Virus record (IMG/VR): IMGVR_UViG_3300042400_001600
Coordinates: 1-64,000 of that record
Direction: 5' to 3' (one strand)
DNA from: a virus
DNA length: 64,000 nt
Part shown: positions 7,823 to 15,657 of the stretch, one piece after another
Position numbering within the stretch: the first letter of the stretch is position 1
Layout: each line of letters starts with the position of its first letter
Made by a program: the position numbers and the translations under genes
The notes under the pieces: generated by a model
Databases searched by the model: none
The model's input: only the letters and a program-made list of their open reading frames with translations
What the model was told of the DNA's origin: nothing

Positions 7823-9742
7823 ATGTTCGACTTGTACCATGAATTACTGACGAATGCGAAGTTCGTCAATGAATTGGATCGTCTCAGTCAGGAGATGATC
7901 CAATTGGAGGCGCAGCTTGGCGATGGGGCTCCCTACAGCCCGGAGGCCGCCCGCATCATCCAGGACATCTTCCGCAAATGCGACTACAACTGCGGGCCGA
8001 TCCTGCCTTATTTCTTTCCGGAGGCGATTGAGTCTTTGCCTGAAGATCCAGATGCCGTGGAGTTGGGGACTCCCGCCGCTCCTCTGCGCAGGCCGCTGTC
8101 CCTTCTGAATCGACCATTTGCGTTCGTAATGACGGAGATCAACTCCGGTGGAGAGACCACGATTCGAGCAAGCCGGCAGGTTTCCAAGTCGACCACATTC
8201 AGTGCACGACAGCTGGTGCTGACCCATTTGCTTCCAGGATTTCGATCCATCTACGTGGCACCTCACACCCAGCACATGCGCACGTACGCGACCAAGCTGC
8301 GCGAGATGGAGCGCTGCTTTCGATACCATTCTACGCCCAAGGGGTATCGGTCTAATCTGAACCTGAAAGAGTATCCGAACCAGTCACTCATCGAGTTGGT
8401 GCGCGTGGCTACTACCGCCTCAGATGCGCGCGGAAAGACCGGATCTGATTTGCTTTTTGACGAATTTCAGGGGTTCGATGTGAATTTGCTGCCTGAAGTC
8501 GAGCAGGTGCTGAGATCGAAATCATTGAAGTGCAAGACGTTTGCAGGCACCTCACTCACGCTCGATTCCGCGCTCGAAACGAAGTTTCAGCAGGGCAGCA
8601 TGGGCACATGGCACGTCCGCTGTCCGGACGGGAAGCACTGGGTCAACTGCGGCGACCCGGAAGAAATCTTACCCATCATCCAGGTGGAAGGCCCCACCTG
8701 TCCGCACACAGGCAAGATACTCAACATGGAGGATGGTGAGTATGTGCATGCGCATCCCGGTCGCGCAGAGGCCGGATTCAAATCCTACCACATACCGCAG
8801 ATTCTGATTTCCGAGTTCGTAGTCGATCCCATCCAGTGGATCCCGCTGTTCCAGTCTCTGAAGGACTACACCCAGATGGGGCAGGTAAAGAAATGGATGC
8901 AGGAAGTAATGGGCATCCCCAGCGAGGACGGCCTGCGGGAAATCTCAGAGAAAGATTTGGAGGACATCTGCAATCCCGAGGAAACCTCGGAGCGCAGGCT
9001 GGCCCGTGCACAGCAGGGAGGATACCGCCATGTGGTTTCAGGAATTGACTGGGGCGGTAGCGACTGGAATCCCGCGGACAAGACCAAGCAGTCCTACACC
9101 GTGCACGTCATGCTCGGGCTGACGGCCTACAACAAGATGGAAATCATCAGCATGTCTAAATACGCAGGCATGGCCTACGACGTCATCCTCCATAAAATCG
9201 CCCAGGCCCACAAGCGCGGGCATGGCAGTTTCATCGCCTCGGATTTCTCGGCCGGCGCCACCTACAATCTGCTGCTCCGCAAGGAGGAGGGCGTGCTGGC
9301 ATCCAGCCATTACGCACTGGGCTACGCCCTTCCTCCCGGCTCCCCGATGGTCGCGCGGCCCGCCAGCACCTCGATGACGAACCACTACAGCATCAACCGC
9401 AATGAGAGCATCACGTTCCTGTTTGATGTCATCCGCAATGCTTCGCGCCTGAGCTGCTACCGATGGGAGGAGGCCAAGCCCTGCCTCTCCGATCTGCTGA
9501 ACATGTACCGCGCCCCTGGTGACCTCTCCGCCGGCCAGCAGTCCTTCCGCTACATCCGCTCCGGCTCAAAGCCCGACGACACCCTCCATGCCCTGAATTT
9601 CGCCATCGTGTTGGGGCGGCTGATTATGGGCGAGCCTCTGCTGCTCGACCGCGGGTTGCAATTGGAGATGCAGCGCAATTTCAAGACGGGCGTTCACTCG
9701 ACCGGGGCATTTGGGGGAGGGTCGCGGGTGATCTCGGGCTGA
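7823..9742 (+). CDS. terL: Terminase large subunit (DNA packaging ATPase/nuclease)
   Basis: 639 aa from MFDLYHELLT, preceded by GAGGTGG, one of few ribosome-site-like sequences here. ATPase half: a degenerate Walker A SRQVSKST (residues 117-124), adenine/coupling segment SIYVAPHTQH, and Walker B DLLFDEFQ (209-216) followed by a coupling motif AGTSLTLDS. A small insertion with Cys/His pairs (RCPDGKHWVNCGD ... CPHTGK) lies near residues 270-300. The nuclease half begins with SGIDWGGSD near residue 408, the first acidic residue of an RNase H-type nuclease. It packages DNA into proheads. It is one of only two large plus-strand genes and overlaps the convergent gene at its 3' end by 49 nt. Confidence 0.93.
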   Translation: MFDLYHELLTNAKFVNELDRLSQEMIQLEAQLGDGAPYSPEAARIIQDIFRKCDYNCGPILPYFFPEAIESLPEDPDAVELGTPAAPLRRPLSLLNRPFAFVMTEINSGGETTIRASRQVSKSTTFSARQLVLTHLLPGFRSIYVAPHTQHMRTYATKLREMERCFRYHSTPKGYRSNLNLKEYPNQSLIELVRVATTASDARGKTGSDLLFDEFQGFDVNLLPEVEQVLRSKSLKCKTFAGTSLTLDSALETKFQQGSMGTWHVRCPDGKHWVNCGDPEEILPIIQVEGPTCPHTGKILNMEDGEYVHAHPGRAEAGFKSYHIPQILISEFVVDPIQWIPLFQSLKDYTQMGQVKKWMQEVMGIPSEDGLREISEKDLEDICNPEETSERRLARAQQGGYRHVVSGIDWGGSDWNPADKTKQSYTVHVMLGLTAYNKMEIISMSKYAGMAYDVILHKIAQAHKRGHGSFIASDFSAGATYNLLLRKEEGVLASSHYALGYALPPGSPMVARPASTSMTNHYSINRNESITFLFDVIRNASRLSCYRWEEAKPCLSDLLNMYRAPGDLSAGQQSFRYIRSGSKPDDTLHALNFAIVLGRLIMGEPLLLDRGLQLEMQRNFKTGVHSTGAFGGGSRVISG

Positions 9743-9930
9743 GTTGTAGGGATCATGCGTTCCAGCTCTCCAGCCCAAAACTCCAGTGTCCCAGCAGACG
9801 CATCTCTCTGCGGTTGCAATTGCGGGAATGAGTATCCCTCTCCGCTTTTCAGTTCCGCCGCATTACGGCGCATGCATACCACAGCATGGCGTAAATTCAG
9901 GACTAGCTTTTGATTTTCTTCGTCAGTCAT
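9694..9930 (-). CDS. Hypothetical protein, 78 aa, antisense overlap with terminase end
   Basis: Starts MTDEENQKLVLNLRHAV with ATG; 14 upstream codons overlap the next gene. The C-terminus (TTQPEITRDPPPNAPVE) lies opposite the last 49 nt of the terminase gene. The body is helical with two Cys/Met (VVCMRRNAAELKSG, EFWAGELERMI). Function unknown. Confidence 0.6.
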   Translation of the reverse strand: MTDEENQKLVLNLRHAVVCMRRNAAELKSGEGYSFPQLQPQRDASAGTLEFWAGELERMIPTTQPEITRDPPPNAPVE

Positions 9931-9934
9931 TTGC

Positions 9935-10213
9935 TTATAATTCCTGCTTCTGCATTTCCTCCACCAGCGCATACGCCCATTTGGCTCCGTAGTCCGTGTG
10001 CCCGCATGCGTATCTCTCTGCCTTCTTCACCATTTCCATCGTGGGGACTGGCTTCCCATTTTGCTGCGCCCAGTCTCGGGCTGCGCGCCAGACGACCTCC
10101 CGCTCGTCCAAGATCCAATCTTCTACCGTCTTGTCTTTGCGGTGCTTTGCCTCTGCCTCGAATACATCATAAAGCAATTGCGCCGGCTGTCGATGCGGGC
10201 GGAAGATGCTCAC
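9935..10213 (-). CDS. Hypothetical protein, 92 aa
   Basis: GTG start that overlaps the upstream stop as GTGA, so coupled translation. Sequence is helical with Trp-rich part (EREVVWRAARDWAQQNGKPVPTMEMVKKAERYACGHTDYGAKWAYALVEEM). I do not recognise it; the C-terminal half looks like a small conserved phage protein of unknown role. Confidence 0.65.
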   Translation of the reverse strand: MSIFRPHRQPAQLLYDVFEAEAKHRKDKTVEDWILDEREVVWRAARDWAQQNGKPVPTMEMVKKAERYACGHTDYGAKWAYALVEEMQKQEL

Positions 10214-10410
10214 GCAGTCCTCTCAATCCACCCAGGAATACCAGGCTGCGAAGTCTGCTCGGCGAATTCCCTTACGGTTAGTCCCTCAAGTTTCTTCTCC
10301 ATCCGCTTCATCGTGTGGTGGTCCTTCTGCGAGACCAGTCCTGCGATTTCAAGGATGCCATCCTTCCGCTTGTGGGCGGTGCGATGGGATCCGGTCTTTT
10401 GTTTACTCAT
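10210..10410 (-). CDS. Hypothetical basic protein, 66 aa
   Basis: MSKQKTGSHRTAHKRKDGILEIAGLVSQ, with ATG in aaccaaATGAGT; 24 upstream codons are open but overlap the neighbour. Strongly basic N-terminus and helical C-terminal half (MKRMEKKLEGLTVREFAEQ). Possibly nucleic acid-binding; this is inference from charge. Confidence 0.6.
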   Translation of the reverse strand: MSKQKTGSHRTAHKRKDGILEIAGLVSQKDHHTMKRMEKKLEGLTVREFAEQTSQPGIPGWIERTA

Positions 10411-10427
10411 TTGGTTTGTTTGGTTTT

Positions 10428-10616
10428 TCACTTTCTGCGGTTGCAGCCCTTTCCAGGCAGGTGACCATACATATCGAGGCACAGTGTCGGTGTGTTGAAT
10501 CCGAGCCAGCCAAGTTCACGCGCTTTGGCATAGCGTCCGCACAGCGGACACTTGCGTCCTCCCTCAGTTGCCATCCATGTGCCCATGCTCATCGTGGGCT
10601 CACTCTTTTTGCTCAC
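10428..10616 (-). CDS. Small zinc-finger-like protein, 62 aa
   Basis: GTG start inside the GTGA overlap with the preceding 58-aa gene. Contains CPLCGRYAKARELGW, a CxxC pair as in a zinc knuckle; further Cys residues are C near positions 46 and 58 (TLCLDMYG, GKGCNRRK). So a four-Cys zinc site is possible. Function unknown. Confidence 0.6.
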   Translation of the reverse strand: MSKKSEPTMSMGTWMATEGGRKCPLCGRYAKARELGWLGFNTPTLCLDMYGHLPGKGCNRRK

Positions 10617-10789
10617 TCGCCCAGGATGTGCCGAATCACTGCGAGTTTGGCTTCCCGTGTCGCGTGTCCGTATTCATCACCAGCCTCCGCGTATTCTACC
10701 CGACGCCCTTGCATGATATCCCGCAGGGCGTAAAACAGATCCCCATCATTCAGTGCGCGCAATATAAGTACCGCGTCTTCTTTACTCAT
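10613..10789 (-). CDS. Small protein, 58 aa
   Basis: Short reading frame MSKEDAVLILRALNDGDLFY to the C-terminus HILGE. ATG lies in the typical context gataaataaaATGAGT and the stop overlaps the next GTG start as GTGA, which supports it despite its length. Helical, with YALRDIMQGRRVEYAEAGDEYG in the middle. Function unknown. Confidence 0.65.
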   Translation of the reverse strand: MSKEDAVLILRALNDGDLFYALRDIMQGRRVEYAEAGDEYGHATREAKLAVIRHILGE

Positions 10790-10800
10790 TTTATTTATCT

Positions 10801-11355
10801 TCAGGTTGCGGAAAGACCCAATCGCTTGAGCCAGTCCTTGATTTCACTGTCGTGCCGCTGCAGCACCTCCTGCAAATCCGCACCATCCTCATCATCATTC
10901 GCCTCCTCCTTCAATTCGCGATTGATGATCTCCTGCACCGCTGGCGCATATTCCGGATGCTCCTCGCCGCGCACCAAATCAATCTCATGCATTGCAATGG
11001 ACGCCTCCGCGCCGGAGATATCCGACAGACTCCCGTTGATGGCATCGTCCACATCCCCGTGGCAAATGGCCCCGGTGATGGATTTGAACATCTCCGGATT
11101 TTCGTAGTATAGGTCCGTCTCCACTGCCGTCAGCATCGCCATGATTTTGTTCTCGGCCTCCACCGACGTCACAATTCCGAATTGATGCCGCAGGGATGTC
11201 CAAATGGTGATGGCATCTACGGGCTCATGATCCGGGTTGTCCCCCGTGGGCAGGATCCAGGGATACGCCTTGCAGACGATTGCGAAAAGCACGATCGCCG
11301 GCGTGTCGTCGTGATCGAATGCCTCTTTGACAGTTTTGCTGTCGAGCTTCGCCAT
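10801..11355 (-). CDS. Hypothetical protein, 184 aa, beside a virion-like gene
   Basis: MAKLDSKTVKEAFDHDDTPA; helical and acidic (KEEANDDEDGADLQEV near the end). Phrases such as WILPTGDNPDHEPVDAITIWTSLRHQFGIV suggest a folded helical protein that I have seen next to KxA-motif structural genes in other large phages, but I cannot name a family. It lies 5 nt after the gene at 11361. Confidence 0.65.
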   Translation of the reverse strand: MAKLDSKTVKEAFDHDDTPAIVLFAIVCKAYPWILPTGDNPDHEPVDAITIWTSLRHQFGIVTSVEAENKIMAMLTAVETDLYYENPEMFKSITGAICHGDVDDAINGSLSDISGAEASIAMHEIDLVRGEEHPEYAPAVQEIINRELKEEANDDEDGADLQEVLQRHDSEIKDWLKRLGLSAT

Positions 11356-11360
11356 GTGCG

Positions 11361-12443
11361 TTACGCCGCTGAGGACAGGCCGCGCAGGGTCGTATGTGTC
11401 ACGACAAGCACCTCGCGCTGCACCTCCGCTGGCAGCAGCGCCAGCAGCGCCGATGCCTCGCCGGGATTGGTAGAAGCCAGCTTCACAGCCTGCATCACCG
11501 TGTCCGCCGTTTCCTTGCCCAGCGCCGAGCGCACGGACGCCTCATTGAGCGTGCTGAAATGAATCGCTGGGATCATGACCTGATCCAGGAACACCGACTG
11601 CGACGCCACCTTCTTCAATGCTTCCACCGAAGGGCCGCTGTGGAAGATGCGCCACGGATTCACGAACACCGTGCTGTATTTGATTCCCGATGCGCGATCC
11701 AGGGTTTCAATGAGCGAGACGGCCTCCTCCACTGTGATGCCGCCTTCGGCACCGGCGGATTTGACCGTGTCCCGATAGACCTCCAGCAATTCATCGCTGA
11801 CGCCGGCGAACTTCCGATGCCCGACGAGGTCCAGCGCCTTGTCGCGATCGAACACCCGAGGTTCCGCCATTTCCCGCACGTCCGCGGGCAATTCATCGGC
11901 AGCCAGCCCGAAGCTCGGGGCGACCCGCATGATGGTCTCGCTGGCCGATTTGAACCAATCCACAGGCAGCTCACCGGTGCCGGAATTGAAGTCCTTCACC
12001 AATTGGACCGCGGAGTCCTGAATCTGCACGGCGGACGTCAGCGGGTAGAAGCCCGTCGGTTCGCTGTCTTCCGCCGCCACCTTAACCGTCAGCGCAAAGC
12101 GCGGGAGCGATTCAGGGGCGGCGGCCGATTTGACCTGCGCGCGCAGGTTGCTGAGGATATCGGCGACCTCATGACCAATGCCAAACACTGCGGAGGCGGA
12201 TTTGACGGCCTGCAGCTCGGGGGCCGTGTCCGGCACGCCCTGCGCTCCCAAATATACGGCGCTCATGTAGGCCGCCACCTTGGAATGCATGGGATGCTTC
12301 CGATGCACCGGGTCCGCAAAGGCGGAGGCGTGCAGGTTTTTCACCTCGTCGTCGGAGATGACCTCGGCCTGTTTCACCCAGTCGGGGAGTTCGATGACCG
12401 TGAGGAAAGATGGGTTTTTGTCTGAGATGATGTCGCGCAGCAT
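11361..12443 (-). CDS. Probable virion structural protein rich in KxA motifs
   Basis: 360 aa. It contains at least seven hydrophobic-K-x-A motifs (WVKQAEV, AVKSASA, QVKSAAA, TVKVAAE, WFKSASE, TVKSAGA, AVKLAST), as do the head-module proteins at 45-61 kb. The middle has FYPLTSAVQIQDSAVQLVKDF ... LPVDWFKSASETIMRVAPSFGL, a pattern (YPL, then a helix, then an A/I-rich helix) that I associate with internal or structural proteins of large phages. The shared motif suggests processing by the phage protease. The gene lies far from the rest of the head module. Confidence 0.6.
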   Translation of the reverse strand: MLRDIISDKNPSFLTVIELPDWVKQAEVISDDEVKNLHASAFADPVHRKHPMHSKVAAYMSAVYLGAQGVPDTAPELQAVKSASAVFGIGHEVADILSNLRAQVKSAAAPESLPRFALTVKVAAEDSEPTGFYPLTSAVQIQDSAVQLVKDFNSGTGELPVDWFKSASETIMRVAPSFGLAADELPADVREMAEPRVFDRDKALDLVGHRKFAGVSDELLEVYRDTVKSAGAEGGITVEEAVSLIETLDRASGIKYSTVFVNPWRIFHSGPSVEALKKVASQSVFLDQVMIPAIHFSTLNEASVRSALGKETADTVMQAVKLASTNPGEASALLALLPAEVQREVLVVTHTTLRGLSSAA

Positions 12444-12452
12444 GTGGGGAGA

Positions 12453-12872
12453 TTACCCTGTGGGTTCTGGTTTCGCAATTGCGGAATCGCCTGCGGGCTT
12501 CTCGATGATGGAAATGAACGCCTCGTCTTTCGGCAATTCCAAATCCTTCAGCGATGCCGCGGTGATGATTTCCCGAAGATCCTTGTTCGGGAAATGCGTC
12601 AGGGAGGGATGTGGGTCTCCTGTTTCAATTACGCCGAAGTCAAGAATCGCAGGATGCATGATATTTGCCGCTGCCCGGATCGCGTCCTGCAATTCAGCCA
12701 CGGCGTGTTCGCATTCGGGCGCTTCGGTGTAGTAGTCTCCATTGGCGCAGATGATGCGCTCCATCGCTTCGCGCAGTTTCCCTAATGCGGACTTCAATGC
12801 ATCCCGCTCTGCCACAATGCAGCCTGCGTGCTCGTGCGCGGTGCTTCCACAGCAGACACATTTGATCAGCAT
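12453..12872 (-). CDS. Hypothetical protein with N-terminal Cys cluster, 139 aa
   Basis: MLIKCVCCGSTAHEHAGC gives Cys at 5, 7, 8 and 18 plus His, a likely zinc site. Then a helical segment (ERDALKSALGKLREAMERII) and an acidic/hydrophobic C-terminus. It overlaps the end of the GHKL ATPase gene by 7 nt, so the two are probably co-translated. Function unknown. Confidence 0.65.
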   Translation of the reverse strand: MLIKCVCCGSTAHEHAGCIVAERDALKSALGKLREAMERIICANGDYYTEAPECEHAVAELQDAIRAAANIMHPAILDFGVIETGDPHPSLTHFPNKDLREIITAASLKDLELPKDEAFISIIEKPAGDSAIAKPEPTG

Positions 12873-14860
12873 TTACCTTTGATGGTTGTTGCTTCCTTCT
12901 TGTGAAACGTAATCGTCATCTTGTTCTCTGAGTATTTGTAATGCTTCTCTCCGACCGGACGCTGATCGCCATATTCGAAGTCCACAGTCAACCCGATGAT
13001 TCCAGATTTGCGACGGGCCTTATTGAATTCATCCGAGCTGAGCAGCGATCGAACTTGACCCTCAATGGCCTCCTGAAACGCCTTCTCCGGGGACAGCAGC
13101 ACCTGTTTCATTTTCCGGCAGGTCCAGGTGCTTTGCGCATCAGCGGTGCTGTCCTCATGATCCGAATCATCCGGTGGATCGCAGAAGGCAATCAACATCC
13201 AGTTCTCCGCCTGGCTGCGGATGTCCCGCTCCTTGGTCTGCGCATTGTTCGCCTCGGCTCCGCTATCCGCCGGGAGTAACGCCTTTGCAAATGCCCAGCT
13301 TCCGTCCTCCACATGCGAGCAGTCGGCGGTGCGGAAATACGCCACTGTCTCCAGTTGCAGATTGATGTGTGCTCGCTTCTCGCCCATCCCCTTGTCCCTC
13401 ACCGGCTTTTCGATGATGAAATCCACCAGGATCTCCGAGGCCAGCTCATCCGGGCCCTGCGGCATATGCAGGGCGTCGCTTTGGCCTTCGCTCGTGTACA
13501 CTCCATGCTTGCCCTGCTTCACCGTGAACTTCACGGAGTCCTCCTCGATGAACGGCAGGCGGTCATACCAGGAATACCCGCTGAAATTGCCGTTGGCGCG
13601 GACGAATTGCATATTCAGGCAATCATCCAATTTGGGTAGTTCAAATGCACCGTCCACATCGAAACCACCTTCAGCTTTAATCTCGGGTGTGACAGAAACC
13701 GAATTACACGCAAAGGCAATTGCCATCGTCAGATTCAGCCCGTTGTCGTCCAGATTGGGAACCAGCACCGGATGGCCATGCCTTACATCCACGCGACGAT
13801 CCATGTCGTTGTCGAACTCCGGGTATTGCAGTTCCGAATAATGGTCACGGCATTTGATGCAGACTGCTTTCAAATACGACACTGCCTCGGGCAATTCGAC
13901 GCCGATGGCCTTGAAGCGCTGATACGTCGTAAACGGCATCCGGTGTTTCCCTTCGTGCCGCTTCAGTCCGTGCTCGACCAGCAGGCGCTCGATGTGCGTC
14001 TTGAGCAATTCCCAATTGGCATCCTGTAAGATCCCGTTGCGCGCCGGCAGGACCAGCTTGATGTGCTGGGTGTTCCGGATGTCCAAGATTGCGGCATATT
14101 TGCTTTTGCCGTCATTCCCGAAATCCCCGACTTCGGGCATTTTGGGTGTGGCGAGCACGCAGCCATGGAAGTTTGCGGTGTTCGCGTCATGGTCCAGTGA
14201 ATAGCCGCTCAGCTTCTGGCGATTGTGAATCCCAATACGGATACCGTTCCATTCCACCACCGCTTCTGCGTCCGCCAGGAAATCCTCCTGCTTTACGCGC
14301 TTATCGTTGATGCTGACTTTCAGCCCGCAGTATTTGGAGCATTTCTCCACAGCGTCCATCCATCGAGTTACCGCGGTATGGTGCGCGTAGTATTCCGACT
14401 TCTCCGCATTCGTGATGAATTCCAGCCGCATGCCTTTGATGGGCGACTTGGTGGCGCAGGGGAGCGTCTCCTTCCCGTGCGTGAAGATGGCCTTGTCGAG
14501 CGTCATACGCCAGTTGTGACTGGAGACATGCACGGCCCCGCTCAGACCACAGAGCGAAAAGAAACCGGCACCGGCGGGATCCTCGTCCGTCTGAATGCCT
14601 GCATCCCAACCTGATTCGCCGAGTGTGAGCAGCACTGCCGGATCTTCGACGCCGCAGCCGTCGTCGGTGACGGTGATGCTGCATTGCTCAGGGCCGGCGG
14701 GCTCGATGGTCCAGCGCATCTCCGTGGCTCCGGCACGTCGGGCATTCTGGATGAGTTCGACGATGATGGTCTCCTTGCTGTGGTTGAAATACCGATCGAC
14801 CTTCTCGATAAATTTCTTGCTGACGGTTCCTGTGATGGGTTTGAGTTCTTGAGTTTTCAT
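12866..14860 (-). CDS. GHKL-family ATPase (Hsp90/MutL/rIIA-like fold)
   Basis: 664 aa. The Bergerat ATP-binding fold is clear: N-box ELIQNARRAGA (Glu35, Asn39), DDGCG (residues 66-70) followed by LLTLGESGW, and the Gly-rich lid DPAGAGFFSL (94-103). The rest (residues 200-664) is unlike MutL, gyrase or Hsp90 in what I can see. T4 rIIA has the same N-terminal fold and similar length (about 725 aa), so an rIIA-like role is one option; an anti-defence role or DNA repair are others. ATG in aaccaaccaacccaaATG. It lies downstream of a long non-coding region with a promoter-like element. Confidence 0.75.
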   Translation of the reverse strand: MKTQELKPITGTVSKKFIEKVDRYFNHSKETIIVELIQNARRAGATEMRWTIEPAGPEQCSITVTDDGCGVEDPAVLLTLGESGWDAGIQTDEDPAGAGFFSLCGLSGAVHVSSHNWRMTLDKAIFTHGKETLPCATKSPIKGMRLEFITNAEKSEYYAHHTAVTRWMDAVEKCSKYCGLKVSINDKRVKQEDFLADAEAVVEWNGIRIGIHNRQKLSGYSLDHDANTANFHGCVLATPKMPEVGDFGNDGKSKYAAILDIRNTQHIKLVLPARNGILQDANWELLKTHIERLLVEHGLKRHEGKHRMPFTTYQRFKAIGVELPEAVSYLKAVCIKCRDHYSELQYPEFDNDMDRRVDVRHGHPVLVPNLDDNGLNLTMAIAFACNSVSVTPEIKAEGGFDVDGAFELPKLDDCLNMQFVRANGNFSGYSWYDRLPFIEEDSVKFTVKQGKHGVYTSEGQSDALHMPQGPDELASEILVDFIIEKPVRDKGMGEKRAHINLQLETVAYFRTADCSHVEDGSWAFAKALLPADSGAEANNAQTKERDIRSQAENWMLIAFCDPPDDSDHEDSTADAQSTWTCRKMKQVLLSPEKAFQEAIEGQVRSLLSSDEFNKARRKSGIIGLTVDFEYGDQRPVGEKHYKYSENKMTITFHKKEATTIKGKC

Positions 14861-14947
14861 TTGGGTTGGTTGTTGGGTTTAATTGACTGCTGTTCCAGAT
14901 CTGATACCGAAAACAAAAGCACACCTCATTGGTGGCTTTGTTTATTT

Positions 14948-15120
14948 GAAAAGGGCCGCAATGCGCGCCTGCTCGGGAATCTCTCCTTGTGTCGAATAAT
15001 AGACAACTGAGATCCGGAGAATCACCTACCCGCCTTGAAGGAGCGGGCGAGGCAGAGCACCGATACGTCCTGCTAGACCACAGGCGCGCACTGCGGAAGG
15101 TCGAAAGTTTCCGAACTTTC
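14948..15120 (-). ncRNA. Candidate structured non-coding RNA
   Basis: The 518 bp between 14861 and 15378 hold no credible gene. On the minus strand a perfect 7-bp hairpin (GAAAGTT, loop CGGA, AACTTTC; 15103-15120) is followed by a 16-bp arm CCGCAGTGCGCGCCTG (15096-15081) that pairs with CAGGCGCGCATTGCGG (14971-14956). The only non-Watson-Crick pair is G-U on the minus strand; on the plus strand it would be an A-C mismatch. The enclosed 109 nt can form at least two more stems (CCCGC/GCGGG; GGATCTC/GAGA-T-TCC with TGTC/GACA above). CCCTTTTC follows the closing stem, as in an intrinsic terminator. The promoter-like element at 15237-15270 points into it. No known RNA family is recognised. Confidence 0.5.
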
Positions 15121-15236
15121 TGAAACCCCTGCGCGAAATATTACAGCACATGAGACGCGTCCGTTCATGTGGGTTCATCGCTAAACCAGGAGCTTCAGGA
15201 AACTCGGAAGATGTCGGGGATATGAATCACCTTCTG

Positions 15237-15270
15237 CATTTCTATATGACGCGCTGCGTGTCCTTATTTC
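15237..15270 (-). promoter_or_regulatory. 34-bp repeated promoter-like element, copy 1
   Basis: On the minus strand it reads GAAATA, then AGG and a variable part, then GCGCGTCATATAGAAATG. GAAATA and TATAGA are separated by 18 bp, like -35 and -10 boxes. 24 of 34 positions are the same in all three copies (others at 15679 and 20705). It points toward the candidate RNA and the GHKL gene. A 14-codon mini-ORF (MQKVIHIPDIFRVS) starts at its end; I do not annotate this as a gene. Confidence 0.6.
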
Positions 15271-15329
15271 GCGTATCCCAGGTGTGCGGTATCCTGGGTT
15301 ACGCATGACCTGGGATAAAACTGCCAGCG

Positions 15330-15369
15330 AAAAAGGGGCACCTGCCCCTGCGGGGGATAACGCCCCCGC
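15330..15369 (-). terminator. Rho-independent terminator after the 83-aa membrane protein gene
   Basis: Minus strand: a first stem GCGGGGG/CCCCCGC around ATAACG-type loop, then GGGGC-aggt-GCCCC directly followed by TTTTT. It begins 10 nt after the stop of the gene at 15379. The sequence after it, CGCTGGCAGTT, recurs after T-run at 19100 (CGCTGGTAGTT). Confidence 0.75.
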
Positions 15370-15378
15370 GCGAGAATT

Positions 15379-15630
15379 TTACTCCAACGTGCCCCACTTG
15401 CCGAATGGCAAGCAGACCAATGTCAGGCTCTTCCACTCCGCGGTCTTGAAGACCACGTAGTCTTTGATGGTGGGTTTGATGACCACCAGCAGCAGCCGTG
15501 CGGCTGCCTGGTCCACCACACCGGCGCCTTTGCGGATGGCGAGGTTTTCGAACGTCACCTCCGTGGGGAGGCCGGTGCGGCAAATCAGAAACGCGACCGC
15601 GAGCAGGATTATAATCAGTAATTTTTTCAT
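15379..15630 (-). CDS. Small secreted or membrane-anchored protein, 83 aa
   Basis: MKKLLIIILLAVAFLICRTG is a typical signal peptide or N-terminal anchor. The remaining 63 residues are a small globular part (TFENLAIRKGAGVVDQA ... IKDYVVFKTAEWKSLTLVCLPFGKWGTLE), reminiscent of small host-type lipoprotein or DUF4359-like proteins, but I cannot assign it. It has its own promoter-like element (15679-15712), a hairpin in the leader and its own terminator, so it forms a separate one-gene unit, like a moron. It may act in the host envelope, for example in superinfection exclusion (inference). The frame is also open from an ATG at the end of the promoter element. Confidence 0.7.
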   Translation of the reverse strand: MKKLLIIILLAVAFLICRTGLPTEVTFENLAIRKGAGVVDQAAARLLLVVIKPTIKDYVVFKTAEWKSLTLVCLPFGKWGTLE

Positions 15631-15657
15631 TTGAGTTGTTTTGGTTGAGTTTGGTGT

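Noticed and set aside
7624-7824. Minus-strand frame starting on the same CATG as the terminase
   Set aside because: Overlaps the 164-aa gene in another frame, has a low-complexity translation and no typical leader; the gap is better read as a divergent promoter region.
15035-15090. tRNA-like stretch (TGGTCTAGCAGGA) on the minus strand
   Set aside because: No acceptor stem, no 7-nt anticodon or T loop can be closed; it is better explained as part of the larger structured RNA.
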